A DNA stretch of 64,000 nucleotides from Bordetella petrii (lineage in GTDB: Bacteria > Pseudomonadota > Gammaproteobacteria > Burkholderiales > Burkholderiaceae_B), in contig NZ_JAFMZZ010000001.1 of the NCBI RefSeq assembly GCF_017356245.1, forward strand, positions 219,073-283,072, read 5' to 3'. The translations under genes were made by a program, and so were the position numbers. The notes beneath the pieces are model-generated. The model had not been told where the DNA came from. It saw nothing but the letters and a program-made list of their open reading frames with translations, and did no database searches. Shown here piece after piece: positions 38,973 through 48,052 of this stretch (positions within the stretch are counted from its first letter, which is position 1; every line of letters starts with the position of its first letter).

Positions 38973-39991
38973 GCCTGGCCGACCGCATCGACGCCCTGCG
39001 CAGGCAGCACCAGCAGCAGCGCCAGCCCGGGCCGCGCGCCGCGGCGCCGGCCGCACGCCAGGCCCTGCACGCCGGCGGCCGCTTCGCGCGCTGGCATGTC
39101 GAGCCCACCGTCGAGCCCGAATCCGAAAGCTGGCTGCTTACCTATCTGGACCTGATCACCCTGCTGCTGGCCATGCTGGTGGTGCTGCTGGGCGTGGCCA
39201 ACATGCCCCGCGCCTCGCAGGCGGCCGACCTGCCGGTGGAACTGGTCGGGTCCATTGCGCAGCCCGGCGCGCCGTCCACCGGATGGGCCGCCGCCAAGGC
39301 CGAACTGGCCGCCCTGCTGCCGATGCCGGACATGCCCGGCCTGGCGGCGCCGGCGGCGGCCCTGCCCGCCCCGGACAGCGCGCGGGCGCCCGCCGCCGAC
39401 GGCCCCGCCGCACCGGCGGCCAGCCTGCAGCCAACGTCCGGCAGTGCCGCCGAAGACGAACCGCCCGCTCCCGAGCCCGCGCCGCCGTCGATCGCCGAAC
39501 TGGGCCTGGACGACCTGGGCGACGGCGTGGATGTCATCGTCAACGAGAAATCCATCAGCTTCCGCATCAGCAACGAACTGCTGTTCCCGTCGGGCCAGGC
39601 CATGCTCAGCCCCACCGGCCTGGGCCTGATCGCGCGCATGGCCACGGTGATCAACCGCAGCCAGGGCTACCCCGTGTCGGTGGAAGGACACAGCGACCCC
39701 GTGCCGATCCAGACCCGCCAGTTCCCGTCGAACTGGGAATTGTCGGCCGGCCGCGCCGCCAGCGTGCTGCGCGAACTGGTGCGCGACGGCGTAGACCCGG
39801 CCAGGCTGCGCGCCGTCGGCTATGCCGACACGCACCCGATTGCCTCGAACGACACGCCGGCCGGCCGCGCCGCCAACCGCCGGGTGGAGCTCATCATGGA
39901 AATCACGCCGGGACGCATCGCCCCGGCCCCCGCCGCGGCGCCTCAAGCCGGCACCGATGCCGAGCCTGCCGGCCGCGGCCCCCAGGCCTAG
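38969..39991 (+). CDS. MotB-like stator protein with OmpA peptidoglycan-binding domain
   Basis: A 340-residue protein. A basic N-terminus is followed by the single helix WLLTYLDLITLLLAMLVVLL, with the proton-carrying Asp in TYLDL. A Pro/Ala-rich periplasmic linker (about 105-175) comes next. The OmpA/MotB domain follows: ISFRISNELLFPSGQAMLSP, VEGHSDPVPIQTRQFPSNWE, and GYADTHPIASNDTPAGRAAN RRVE. Together with the preceding MotA-like protein it should form a torque-generating proton channel anchored to peptidoglycan. The 3' end overlaps the convergent gene by 4 bases. Confidence 0.88.
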   Translation: MSLADRIDALRRQHQQQRQPGPRAAAPAARQALHAGGRFARWHVEPTVEPESESWLLTYLDLITLLLAMLVVLLGVANMPRASQAADLPVELVGSIAQPGAPSTGWAAAKAELAALLPMPDMPGLAAPAAALPAPDSARAPAADGPAAPAASLQPTSGSAAEDEPPAPEPAPPSIAELGLDDLGDGVDVIVNEKSISFRISNELLFPSGQAMLSPTGLGLIARMATVINRSQGYPVSVEGHSDPVPIQTRQFPSNWELSAGRAASVLRELVRDGVDPARLRAVGYADTHPIASNDTPAGRAANRRVELIMEITPGRIAPAPAAAPQAGTDAEPAGRGPQA

Positions 39992-41196
39992 TACAGCGCC
40001 AGCAGCGGCAGGCCCGCGTACGCCTGCGCCAGGGCCAGCACCACCAGCCCGGCGTAGGCCACAGTGCCCGACGCCATTGCCGGCACCGCGGCACGCCAGC
40101 CGGTGCGCGCCAGCAGGTAGCCGGCCGCCGGCAGCATCTGCTGCGCATGCACCCCCAGGAAATGCGCCACCCGCAGGTCGCCCCCGGCGGCCGACCAGCC
40201 CACCACCGGCAAGCCCTGCCCCGCCACGCCGCCCACCAGCGGCCCGCCGTGCGCGCTGATGGCCACCCCCACCCCGGCGCCCGCCACGAAAGTCAGCACC
40301 AGGCCCGCGATCGCGCCCAGCCGGTAGGCCGGCGCCATCGCACCGGCGTGGCGCCAGAGCTGGTGCGCCACCGGCAGCGCCGTGCCGGTGAACAGCAGCG
40401 CGGCAATGCCCATCAGCATGAACATCGCGGCATGGAACGGCGTATCGGTGTTGAAGTGCGAAGCCTGCCCCAGCGCGCCCTGCCACGTGATGTAAAACGC
40501 CTCGAACCCGCCGGTCGCCAGCGCCGTCCACACCGTGGCCCGCATCAGCCGGGTATGGCGCCGCGCCGGCGGCAGTTCGCCGATCAGCCAGGCCAGGGTC
40601 AGCGCGAACAGGCCGATGGCCGCCATGAACTTCATGGGCTTGGCCCACACATCCACGCCCGCCAGCGTGCGCGGGTCCAGCCAGGCGGCCACGGCGGCCG
40701 GCGCCAGCGCCGCCAGCAGCAGCATGCCGAACACCGCCAGCGGCCGCTGGCGCTGCAGCAGCAGGCGCGCCGCCCGCAGGCCCCAGGGCGCGGCGCTCAA
40801 CCCGAAGAACGCCAGCAGCCCGGCCGGGCCGAACCAGAAGGTCAGCGCGAAACACGGCACCAGCAGCAGCCTGGGCAGGCCCAGGCGCATGCCCTCGCGC
40901 GCGATCCAGGTGCCCACGAACAAGTCGAACGCCAGAAAGTGGAACCAGCCGGCCGTCAGCATGCCGGGGTGGCCGAACAGCGCCTGCACGGCCCCCAGCG
41001 AGCCGTAGCCGCCGCCCGGCACCGGCCAGTAGGCCAGCACCAGCCCCACATAAGCCGCCGCCAGCGCCAGCGGAATGCCCCGGCCCGTCAGCGCCCAGAC
41101 CGCGGAGCGCCAGCGGCCCAGCCAGGGCGATACCGTCAGGGCCGCCCAGGCGGGCAAGGCCAGCGCTCCGCCCGCGCTGAATAGTGTTTCGAACAT
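39988..41196 (-). CDS. ABA4-like (DUF4281) multi-helix membrane protein
   Basis: A 402-residue protein with about eleven hydrophobic segments. An ABA4/DUF4281-like part (about 1-135) contains GMLTAGWFHFLAFDLFVGTW and ARE. A longer C-terminal membrane region follows (KPMKFMAAIGLFALTLAWLI, GFEAFYITWQGALGQASHFN, RVAHFLGVHAQQMLPAAGYL), found with it in proteobacteria. Function unknown. The start at 41196 has GAGGTGG upstream. The promoter carries the TetR palindrome, so it is the likely target of the divergent TetR regulator. Confidence 0.75.
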   Translation of the reverse strand: MFETLFSAGGALALPAWAALTVSPWLGRWRSAVWALTGRGIPLALAAAYVGLVLAYWPVPGGGYGSLGAVQALFGHPGMLTAGWFHFLAFDLFVGTWIAREGMRLGLPRLLLVPCFALTFWFGPAGLLAFFGLSAAPWGLRAARLLLQRQRPLAVFGMLLLAALAPAAVAAWLDPRTLAGVDVWAKPMKFMAAIGLFALTLAWLIGELPPARRHTRLMRATVWTALATGGFEAFYITWQGALGQASHFNTDTPFHAAMFMLMGIAALLFTGTALPVAHQLWRHAGAMAPAYRLGAIAGLVLTFVAGAGVGVAISAHGGPLVGGVAGQGLPVVGWSAAGGDLRVAHFLGVHAQQMLPAAGYLLARTGWRAAVPAMASGTVAYAGLVVLALAQAYAGLPLLALY

Positions 41197-41210
41197 GATT
41201 GCCCACCTCA

Positions 41211-41229
41211 ATCTAAACAATGTTTAGAT
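41211..41229. promoter_or_regulatory. TetR-type palindromic operator
   Basis: Perfect 19-bp palindrome ATCTAAACAATGTTTAGAT centred in the 75-base divergent interval between the ABA4-like gene and the TetR gene. A degenerate second copy (TTGAACAGTGTAAAGA) follows at about 41246-41261. The position would let one repressor control both promoters. Confidence 0.75.
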
Positions 41230-41271
41230 AAGGTAGCATTGCTTTTGAACAGTGTAAAGATCCGCTTCGCC

Positions 41272-41895
41272 ATGCCCAGACAAAAAACCGCCCCCGCCCA
41301 TGCCGCCTATCACCATGGCGCCCTGCGCGACGCCCTGGTCCAGGCCACCGAAGCCATCCTGGCCGAGCGCGGCCTGGAAGGCTTCACCCTGCGCGAAGCG
41401 GCCCGCCGCGTCGATGTTTCCCCGGCCGCGCCGCTGCATCATTTCGGCAGCGCCGCCGGCCTGCTGACCGAAGTGGCGATCCTGGGCTTCGAGGCCTTGA
41501 CGCAGTACCTGCGCGAAGGCGCGCAGTCCGGCGGCAGCGATCCCGCGGCGCGGCTGCGCGCGCAGGGCATGGGGTATGTGCGCTTCGCGCTGGCCTATCC
41601 GGCGCGCTTCCAGCTGATGTTCCGCAAAGACCGCCTGACCGACGACGCGCGCCTGCTGGCGGCCGGCCAGGCCGCCTTCGCCGAACTGGAACAGGCCATC
41701 CGCGCCTACACCGGCTTTCCGGCCGGGCAGCCACTGGACACGCGAACCCACGCCCTGCTGCTGGCCGCCTGGTCCACCGTGCACGGCTTCGCCCACTTGG
41801 CGCTGGACGGCAAATTCGACCAGCCCGGCCAGCCGGCCGACCCGCATGGCATGCAAGATACCCTGCGGCGCATCCTGGAACACGGCTGGCCTTGA
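41272..41895 (+). CDS. TetR family transcriptional regulator
   Basis: A 207-residue repressor-type protein with an N-terminal HTH (HHGALRDALVQATEAILAER, GFTLREAARRVDVSPAAPLH HHF) and a C-terminal ligand/dimer domain of the WHG type (RLRAQGMGYVRFALAYPARF, WSTVHGFAHLALDGKF). The ATG at 41272 is chosen by homology. It is divergent from the ABA4-like membrane protein with a perfect palindrome between them. Confidence 0.88.
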   Translation: MPRQKTAPAHAAYHHGALRDALVQATEAILAERGLEGFTLREAARRVDVSPAAPLHHFGSAAGLLTEVAILGFEALTQYLREGAQSGGSDPAARLRAQGMGYVRFALAYPARFQLMFRKDRLTDDARLLAAGQAAFAELEQAIRAYTGFPAGQPLDTRTHALLLAAWSTVHGFAHLALDGKFDQPGQPADPHGMQDTLRRILEHGWP

Positions 41896-41902
41896 GATAT
41901 AG

Positions 41903-41990
41903 CCCACCCCCCGAAGCGCTGCGCGCTTCCCCCCTCAAGGGGGGCGACGCAGGCGGACCGGCGGAGCCGGATCCGCCGCGTCCCCGATTC
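41903..41990. repeat. Repeat family B, long copy
   Basis: CCCACCCCCCGAAGCGCTGC... through GTCCCCGATTC, containing a CCCCCC-TCAA-GGGGGG hairpin and a second imperfect stem GCGGACCGG / CCGGATCCGC. It sits between the convergent TetR and ABC genes, where it could terminate both. The short copy at 3860 shares its two ends. Confidence 0.7.
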
Positions 41991-42049
41991 AGCAGCACCC
42001 GTTTTCATCCTGGGCGGGCCCGCCAGCAACCCGGCAGCCCTGCAAAGAA

Positions 42050-43831
42050 TCACGCACCCGGCCCGGCAACCGCGCCATGGTCCGCCGCGCCGGGCCGTTC
42101 GCCGATCTGCTGCCGCCACATGGCGTAGTACAGCCCGGTGCGCGCCAGCAGTTCGGCATGCGTGCCGCGTTCGACGATGCGCCCTTTTTCCAGCACGAAG
42201 ATGGTGTCGGCGTGCATGATGGTCGACAGGCGGTGCGCGATCAGAATGGTGATCTGCGTGCGGCTGGCCGAGATGCGCCGCACCGTGTCCGAAATCTGTT
42301 CTTCGGTCAGCGAATCCAGCGCCGAAGTCGCCTCGTCGAAAATCAGCAGTCGGGGCCGGCGTATCAGGGCGCGCGCGATCGACAGGCGCTGCTTCTCGCC
42401 GCCCGACAGCTTCAGGCCCATTTCGCCGATGTGCGTGTCCAGGCCTTCGGGCGATTTCTGCAGCAGATAGCCGCAGGCCGCCTGCTGCATGGCGGCCACG
42501 ATCTCGTCATCGGTGGCGTCGGACTTCACCAGCCGGATGTTGTCGCGCAAGGTGCCGGCAAACAGGTAGGGCTCTTGCGTCACCAGCCCCACCTGCCGGC
42601 GCGCGCGGTTGTAGCGCAGCACCTTGGTGGAAATATCGTTGTAGAACACCTCGCCGACCGCCGGCGTATACAGGCCCAGCAGCAGCTTCACCAGCGTCGA
42701 CTTGCCCGAGCCCGACGGCCCCACGAAAGCGACGGTGTCGCCCAGCCCCGCCGAAAACGATACGCCGTCCAGCGCATTGTCGGCCGCCCCCTTGTGGCGG
42801 AACACTACGCCGGCAAAGCGCACGTGCGTGATGGGGCCGCTGTCTTGCGGCGTTTCGGGGCGCCGGTCGATCGGCTTTTTCATCAGCGCCTCGAAGCTCG
42901 ACAGCGAGGCATCGGCCTCGCGGTAGGCCAGGATGATGTTGCCCAGCTCCTGCAGCGGCGCGAAAATCGCCACCGAGATGAACTGCATGGCGATCAGCTC
43001 GCCGGTGCTCAGCACGTCGCGGAAAATCAGCCACAGCAGCGCGAACAGAATCGCCAGCTTCAGCATGCTGAGCGTCACGCCCTGCAGAAACGACAACAGG
43101 CGAATGCGCTTGACCTTCTGCATTTCCAGCTCGAAGATGCGCACCGTCTGCGCCTGCAGCCGGCGGATCTCGGGAAACGTCAGCCCCAGGCTCTTGATCA
43201 GCTCGATATTGCGCAGCGATTCGGCAATAAAGCCCGAACTGCGGTTGGTTTCGCGCACAATCGAACGCTGCTGGCTCTTGATCTCGCGGCTCAGCAGGCC
43301 GGTCAGGCCGCCCAGCACCAGCACCCCGATCAAGAACACCGGCACCAGCAGCCAGTGCCGCGTTACCGCATACCAGACCAGAAAGCCCATGCCCACCGCG
43401 GCGGCGAACACCGTGTTGATGAACGAATTGATGAAGCGCTCGCTGTCGCTGCGCACCTTCTGCAGCAGCGACAGGGTTTCGCCGCTGCGCAGGTCTTCGA
43501 ATTCCTGGAACTTCAGGCGCAGCGCCTGGCGCAGGCCGTCGTTGAACAGCTGCGTGCCGAACTTCTGCACCACCAGGCGCGTCACGTATTCCTGCAGCGC
43601 CTTGGCCAGCCGCGACAGCACGGCTATCAGCACCGCCAGCGCCAGCAGGCCCAGCACGCCGGACACCAGCTCGTCGTCGGTCTTGCCGGCGCGGTTGATG
43701 GCGTATTCGTCGATGATCTTGCCGAAAATGATCGGGTCGATCAGCGCCAGCACCTGGCTGGCGCCGGCCAGCAGCAGCGCCAGCACGGCCAGCCGGCCAT
43801 GCGGGCGCAGGTAGGCCCACAGAATGCGCAT
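42050..43831 (-). CDS. ABC exporter, fused permease-ATPase (MsbA/LmrA type)
   Basis: A 593-residue half-transporter. The six-helix ABC_membrane domain (about 10-310; ALIDPIIFGKIIDEYAINRA) is followed by the NBD (about 345-575) with Walker A GPSGSGKSTLVKLLLGL, Q-loop VTQEPYLFAGTL, signature LSGGEKQRLSIARAL, Walker B LLIFDEATSALD and switch His in IAHRLSTI. It probably works as a homodimer exporting lipid or drug. It starts 5 bases after slyX in the same direction. Confidence 0.9.
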   Translation of the reverse strand: MRILWAYLRPHGRLAVLALLLAGASQVLALIDPIIFGKIIDEYAINRAGKTDDELVSGVLGLLALAVLIAVLSRLAKALQEYVTRLVVQKFGTQLFNDGLRQALRLKFQEFEDLRSGETLSLLQKVRSDSERFINSFINTVFAAAVGMGFLVWYAVTRHWLLVPVFLIGVLVLGGLTGLLSREIKSQQRSIVRETNRSSGFIAESLRNIELIKSLGLTFPEIRRLQAQTVRIFELEMQKVKRIRLLSFLQGVTLSMLKLAILFALLWLIFRDVLSTGELIAMQFISVAIFAPLQELGNIILAYREADASLSSFEALMKKPIDRRPETPQDSGPITHVRFAGVVFRHKGAADNALDGVSFSAGLGDTVAFVGPSGSGKSTLVKLLLGLYTPAVGEVFYNDISTKVLRYNRARRQVGLVTQEPYLFAGTLRDNIRLVKSDATDDEIVAAMQQAACGYLLQKSPEGLDTHIGEMGLKLSGGEKQRLSIARALIRRPRLLIFDEATSALDSLTEEQISDTVRRISASRTQITILIAHRLSTIMHADTIFVLEKGRIVERGTHAELLARTGLYYAMWRQQIGERPGAADHGAVAGPGA

Positions 43832-43836
43832 CGCGC

Positions 43837-44055
43837 TCAGTAATGCGGCGGCAGTTCGTCGCGCAGGCTGCGAAAGCCCGCGCCGGCGCCGTCAGGCATC
43901 TGCTGGCGCAGCTCGGCCAGCTCGCGCAGCAGGCGGTCGATCTGCTGCTGCTGGCGGAACAGCGCCTGGTTCAGCTGGTCGAGCATATCGTCGGCCAGGC
44001 CCAGCTTGATTTCCAGGTCGGCCAGGCGTCGGTCGGTATCAACAGGTTCAGTCAT
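43837..44055 (-). CDS. slyX: SlyX family protein
   Basis: A 72-residue small coiled-coil protein: RRLADLEIKLGLADDMLDQL, NQALFRQQQQIDRLLRELAE and the conserved C-terminus LRDELPPHY, all typical of SlyX. Its role is unknown. The start ATG at 44055 is the only one compatible with the family length. It lies between the GNAT and ABC-exporter genes, all on the minus strand with short gaps. Confidence 0.9.
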   Translation of the reverse strand: MTEPVDTDRRLADLEIKLGLADDMLDQLNQALFRQQQQIDRLLRELAELRQQMPDGAGAGFRSLRDELPPHY

Positions 44056-44078
44056 GAAAGTCCGCATCCCAAGCGAAG

Positions 44079-44759
44079 TCAGTCGCGCGCCAGCCGGCTC
44101 AGCGGCCGGCCCTGCGCGTCGAAATTGCCCGGCGCCAGCCAGGCCTGCATGGCGGCCCGCCGCGCCGGCCATTCGTCGGCCAGCAGCGAATGCCAGGCCA
44201 CGTCGCCGCGCCGCCCCTTCACGTTCACCGCCGAACGCCAGACGCCTTCCGGCCGGAACCCGTAGCGCCGCGCGGCGCCGGCCGAAGGCTGGTTGTCGGC
44301 CATGCAGCGCCATACCATGCGCTGGTAGCCCAGGCCGTCAAAAGCATAGCGCAGCAGCAAGAACACCGCCTCGGTGGCGGCGCGGCTGCGCTGCAGCGCC
44401 GGACTGAACCAGATGCTGCCGATTTCGATGGCCGAGTCTTCGGGATAGATATCGCAAAGCGACAGCCAGCCCTGCGCCGCCATGCCCGGGCGCGGACACA
44501 CCGCCCAGAACGGCTGGTGCGCGCGGCCGGCCAGCTCGCGCACCTGCGCCTGCAGGGCGTCGCGGCTGGCAAAAGGGCCGTAGCGCAGGTAGTGCCACGA
44601 CGCCTCGGCGCCTTGGGCGGCCTGCCACAAGGCATCCACATGCGCGTCGCCCAGCGGTTCGAGCAGCGCCGCGTCGCCTACGAAACACAGGCGCTCGGGA
44701 AAGCGGGCGGCAGGCGTGGCCGCGCGGCTGCCCGAAGGGTCCACCGGCCGGGCGCTCAC
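44079..44759 (-). CDS. GNAT family N-acetyltransferase (RimJ/RimL-like)
   Basis: A 226-residue acetyltransferase with [57 protein letters not shown] and the ending [14 protein letters not shown], shared with the protein at 4999. The start is GTG at 44759, overlapping the galactarate dehydratase stop as GTGA, so translation is probably coupled. Substrate unknown; a link to galactarate metabolism is not evident. Confidence 0.85.
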   Translation of the reverse strand: MSARPVDPSGSRAATPAARFPERLCFVGDAALLEPLGDAHVDALWQAAQGAEASWHYLRYGPFASRDALQAQVRELAGRAHQPFWAVCPRPGMAAQGWLSLCDIYPEDSAIEIGSIWFSPALQRSRAATEAVFLLLRYAFDGLGYQRMVWRCMADNQPSAGAARRYGFRPEGVWRSAVNVKGRRGDVAWHSLLADEWPARRAAMQAWLAPGNFDAQGRPLSRLARD

Positions 44760-46318
44760 GTTACCGGGCCCGGGTTGAACAGCGCCAGCGCGTTGTGCAG
44801 CTTCAGTTTCTCGGCGCAGGTCTGCTGCTTGCCGCTGGCCACATCCAGCATCAGGCGGAACAGTTCCCAGCCGACCTCTTCGATAGAAGCCGCGCCGGTG
44901 GCGATGCGGCCCGCGTCCACGTCCATCAGGTCGTGCCAGCGGCGCGCCAGGTCGCTGCGCGTGGCCACCTTGATCACCGGCACCTGCGCCAGGCCATAGG
45001 GCGTGCCGCGGCCGGTGGTGAAAATGTGCAGGTTCATGCCGGCCGCCAGCTGCAGCGTGCCGCAGATGAAATCGCTGGCCGGCGTGGCGCAGAACACCAG
45101 GCCCTTGCTGTCCAGTTTTTCGCCCGGCGACAGCACGGCCGAAATCGGCGCCGAGCCCGACTTCACGATCGAGCCCATGGCCTTCTCGACAATATTCGAC
45201 AGCCCGCCTTTCTTGTTGCCGGGCGAAGTATTGGCGCTGCGGTCGGCCATGCCCAGGCTCAGGTAGCGGTCGTACCAGTCCATTTCGCGCACCAGGGCCT
45301 CGGCCACCGCGGGCGTAGCGGCGCGCGCTGTCAGCTGGTCGATGCCGTCGCGCACCTCGGTGTTTTCCGAGAACATCACCGTGCCGCCGGCGCGCACCAC
45401 CAGGTCGGCCGCATAGCCCACCGCGGGGTTGGCCGTCAGCCCCGAAAACGCGTCGCTGCCGCCGCACTGCACGCCCACCACCAGGTCCGACACCGGACAG
45501 GGCTCGCGGCGCCGGCAATCCAGCACGGCCAGGTGTTTCTCGGCGGTTTGCATGATGGCGCGGATCATCGATTCGAAGCCGACGTTTTCCTCGTCTTGCA
45601 GGCAGACGGTGTCCACCTCGCCGCCCATGCCCGCGCCCGCGGCGATGGGTATGGCGCCGGTCGGCATCAGGCGCTCGGGCTGCAGCTTTTCGCAGCCCAG
45701 GCTCACCATCATGGCCGTGCCGCCGAAATTGGGATTGCGGCTGATATTGCGCAGCGTGCGGATCGGCACCGCCGCGCCCGGCGCGTCGATGGCCACGCCG
45801 CAGCCGTACGTGTGTTCCAGGCCCACCACGTCGTCGACATTGGGGTAGCGCGGCAGCAGCTCGGCCTTGATGCGCTGCACGGCGTGCTCGACCACGCCCT
45901 GCACGCATTGCACCGTGGTGGTAATGGCCAGGATATTGCGCGTGCCCACCGATCCGTCGGCGTTGCGATAGCCCATGAATGTATGGCCTTCCAGCGGCGC
46001 CATGGCCGGCGCGGCGCGCGTGGCCATGGGCAGGTCGTCCAGCGAGCGGGCCGTGGGCATCGTGGTGACCCGTTCGTTGACCCAGCTGCCGCGCGGCAGC
46101 GCCCTGGCCGCGTAACCCACCGTCACGTTGTAGCGCACCACCGGATCGCCCTGGGCCAGGTCGGCCAGCGCCACCTTGTGGCCCTGCGGGATGGCCTCGC
46201 GCAACACCAGGCCGTCGGGCAGTTCGGCGCCGGCCGGCAGGCCGCCGTCGTTGACGATGATGGCGACGTTGTCGGCATCGTGGACTTTGATGTACAGCGG
46301 GCGAACAGCGACTGTCAT
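44756..46318 (-). CDS. garD: Galactarate dehydratase (UxaA/GarD family)
   Basis: A 520-residue iron-dependent dehydratase converting galactarate to 5-keto-4-deoxy-glucarate. An N-terminal SAF domain (about 1-85: [18 protein letters not shown]) is followed by the UxaA domain: [61 protein letters not shown] and [12 protein letters not shown]. Length matches E. coli GarD (523). The start ATG at 46318 is the best fit; no strong Shine-Dalgarno. No aldolase or transporter for the pathway is adjacent, so altronate or another sugar acid is possible. Confidence 0.88.
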   Translation of the reverse strand: MTVAVRPLYIKVHDADNVAIIVNDGGLPAGAELPDGLVLREAIPQGHKVALADLAQGDPVVRYNVTVGYAARALPRGSWVNERVTTMPTARSLDDLPMATRAAPAMAPLEGHTFMGYRNADGSVGTRNILAITTTVQCVQGVVEHAVQRIKAELLPRYPNVDDVVGLEHTYGCGVAIDAPGAAVPIRTLRNISRNPNFGGTAMMVSLGCEKLQPERLMPTGAIPIAAGAGMGGEVDTVCLQDEENVGFESMIRAIMQTAEKHLAVLDCRRREPCPVSDLVVGVQCGGSDAFSGLTANPAVGYAADLVVRAGGTVMFSENTEVRDGIDQLTARAATPAVAEALVREMDWYDRYLSLGMADRSANTSPGNKKGGLSNIVEKAMGSIVKSGSAPISAVLSPGEKLDSKGLVFCATPASDFICGTLQLAAGMNLHIFTTGRGTPYGLAQVPVIKVATRSDLARRWHDLMDVDAGRIATGAASIEEVGWELFRLMLDVASGKQQTCAEKLKLHNALALFNPGPVT

Positions 46319-46481
46319 GCGCGGGGTCCTGGAAAACACAAGGCGGCACCGCGCCGCCGATGCGCCATTATCGCAGTTCCGGCCAGGCCGCCTGGCGGCC
46401 GGAATTAGACCGCAACGAACGGGAGGCGCGCCCGCCTGCCGGCCCCTAGCATGGCCGCTTCCCCGCTACCGGCCGCCCGTC

Positions 46482-47729
46482 ATGCCCACGCCCGCCCCGC
46501 CGCTGCCGCCAGCCTTTCGCCGCCTGGCCTGGTCCAACCTGTGCGCGCAGTTTTCCGAGCAGCTGGCCCTGGCCGCCGCGCCCCTGGTGGCCGTGCTGGC
46601 GCTGGGCGCCGGCGCCGCGCAGACCGGCTACCTGCAAACCGCGCAGACCCTGCCCTTCCTGCTGCTGTCGCTGCCGGCCGGCGTACTGGCCGATCGCGTC
46701 TCGCGGCGCGGCCTGATGACCGTGGCCGAAACCCTGCGCGCCGCGGCGCTGCTGGGCCTGCTGGCATTGCTGTGGGGGCAGGCGCTGAACCTGGCCTGGC
46801 TGGCGGCGCTGGGCTTCGCCGGCGCCATCGGCACCGTGGCCTACAACGTGGCCGCCCCGGCCCTGGTGCCCACGCTGGTGCCGGCCGCGCAACTGGCGGC
46901 CGCCAACCGCTGGCTGGAACTGGCCCGCAGCAGCGCCTTCGCGGCCGGCCCGGCGGTGGGCGGCGCATTGGTGGGCGCCATGGGCGCGCCGATGGCCTAC
47001 GCGCTGGCCGCCGCCCTGTCGGTGCTGGCGGTGATGCGGCTGGCCGGCCTGCCCGCCAGCCCGGCGCCGCCGCGCCGCCGACAGCACCCGCTGCGCGACC
47101 TGGCCGAAGGCGCCCGCTTCGTCGCCACCCATGCTTTGCTGCGGCCCATATTGATCACCGCGGTCTTCTTCAACACCGCCTGGTTCATCCTGCAGGCAAT
47201 ATACGTGGCCTACGCCATCGATGCCCTGGCCCTGAGCGCCACCCAGGTCGGCCTGACGCTGGGCGTCTACGGCGCCGGCATGGTCGCGGGCGCCCTGGCC
47301 GCGCCGCGCCTGGCGCGCCGCCTGCCGTTCGGCGGCCTGATCGCCGCCGGCCCCCTGGCCGCGCTGGCCGCCGCCGCGCTCATGCTGGGCACCCTGGCCT
47401 GGCCGTCGGGCCTGCTGGCGGGCGCGGCGTTCTTCCTGTTCGGCGCCGGGCCCATCCTGTGGACCATCGCCACCACCACGCTGCGCCAGGCGGTCACGCC
47501 CAACGCCATGCTGGGGCGGGTATCGGCCATCATCGTCACGGCCACCTTCGGCGCGCGCCCGGTCGGCGCGGCGCTGGGCGCCCTGCTGGCGGCGCGCTAT
47601 GGCACGGCCGCCTGCCTGTGGGCCATGGCAGTGGGGTTCGCGGTGCAGTTCGGCGTGCTGTTCAGCTCGCCGGTGCGGCGGCTGCGGGTGCAGCCCGGGG
47701 CTGGGGTGGAGACGGCCGCGGCGGCCTGA
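46482..47729 (+). CDS. MFS transporter (MFS_3/enterobactin-exporter-like)
   Basis: A 415-residue inner-membrane protein with twelve predicted helices. It starts FRRLAWSNLCAQFSEQLALA, has LPAGVLADRVSRRGLMTVAE (motif A) and AYNVAAPALVPTLVPAAQLA, LELARSSAFAAGPAVGGALV, typical of the MFS_3 subgroup. Single gene, divergent from garD. Substrate unknown; drug or siderophore export is usual in the family. Confidence 0.88.
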   Translation: MPTPAPPLPPAFRRLAWSNLCAQFSEQLALAAAPLVAVLALGAGAAQTGYLQTAQTLPFLLLSLPAGVLADRVSRRGLMTVAETLRAAALLGLLALLWGQALNLAWLAALGFAGAIGTVAYNVAAPALVPTLVPAAQLAAANRWLELARSSAFAAGPAVGGALVGAMGAPMAYALAAALSVLAVMRLAGLPASPAPPRRRQHPLRDLAEGARFVATHALLRPILITAVFFNTAWFILQAIYVAYAIDALALSATQVGLTLGVYGAGMVAGALAAPRLARRLPFGGLIAAGPLAALAAAALMLGTLAWPSGLLAGAAFFLFGAGPILWTIATTTLRQAVTPNAMLGRVSAIIVTATFGARPVGAALGALLAARYGTAACLWAMAVGFAVQFGVLFSSPVRRLRVQPGAGVETAAAA

Positions 47730-47753
47730 GATACGGGCAGGCGCCGCTGTCAG

Positions 47754-47888
47754 CTAGTCGCGGCTTTCCAGGCCCATGGCGATACCCAGCGCCACGCCGA
47801 TGCCGATGCCCATGGCGATGTTGTCCAGTGCAACGCCGATAGCCACACCGATGGCAATGCCTACGGCGAGTGCAGTGCCTTTCTTCAT
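47754..47888 (-). CDS. 44-residue glycine-zipper membrane peptide
   Basis: A small protein: MKKG, then alternating GIAIG, GVAIG, GIGIG, GVALG and GIAMG units forming two short hydrophobic segments separated by ALDNIAM, ending GLESRD. The GxxxG spacing suggests tightly packed or oligomeric helices in the membrane. No family recognised and the Shine-Dalgarno is weak, but codon bias at third positions fits coding sequence. The stop is 24 bases from the convergent MFS stop. Confidence 0.6.
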   Translation of the reverse strand: MKKGTALAVGIAIGVAIGVALDNIAMGIGIGVALGIAMGLESRD

Positions 47889-48052
47889 ACAGGCAGGATA
47901 GCAGCTATGGCTGTTCCACCTCCACCTTGAACCCCGCCCCGTCTCGAAGAAATTCCCGCCCGCCACATAATGAATGCTGCGCGGCGCGTCATCGGCAAAG
48001 ACTCAGTGCCCTTCCCGGAATGCGCCCGGATCCGCCCATGCGGGCACAGCAC

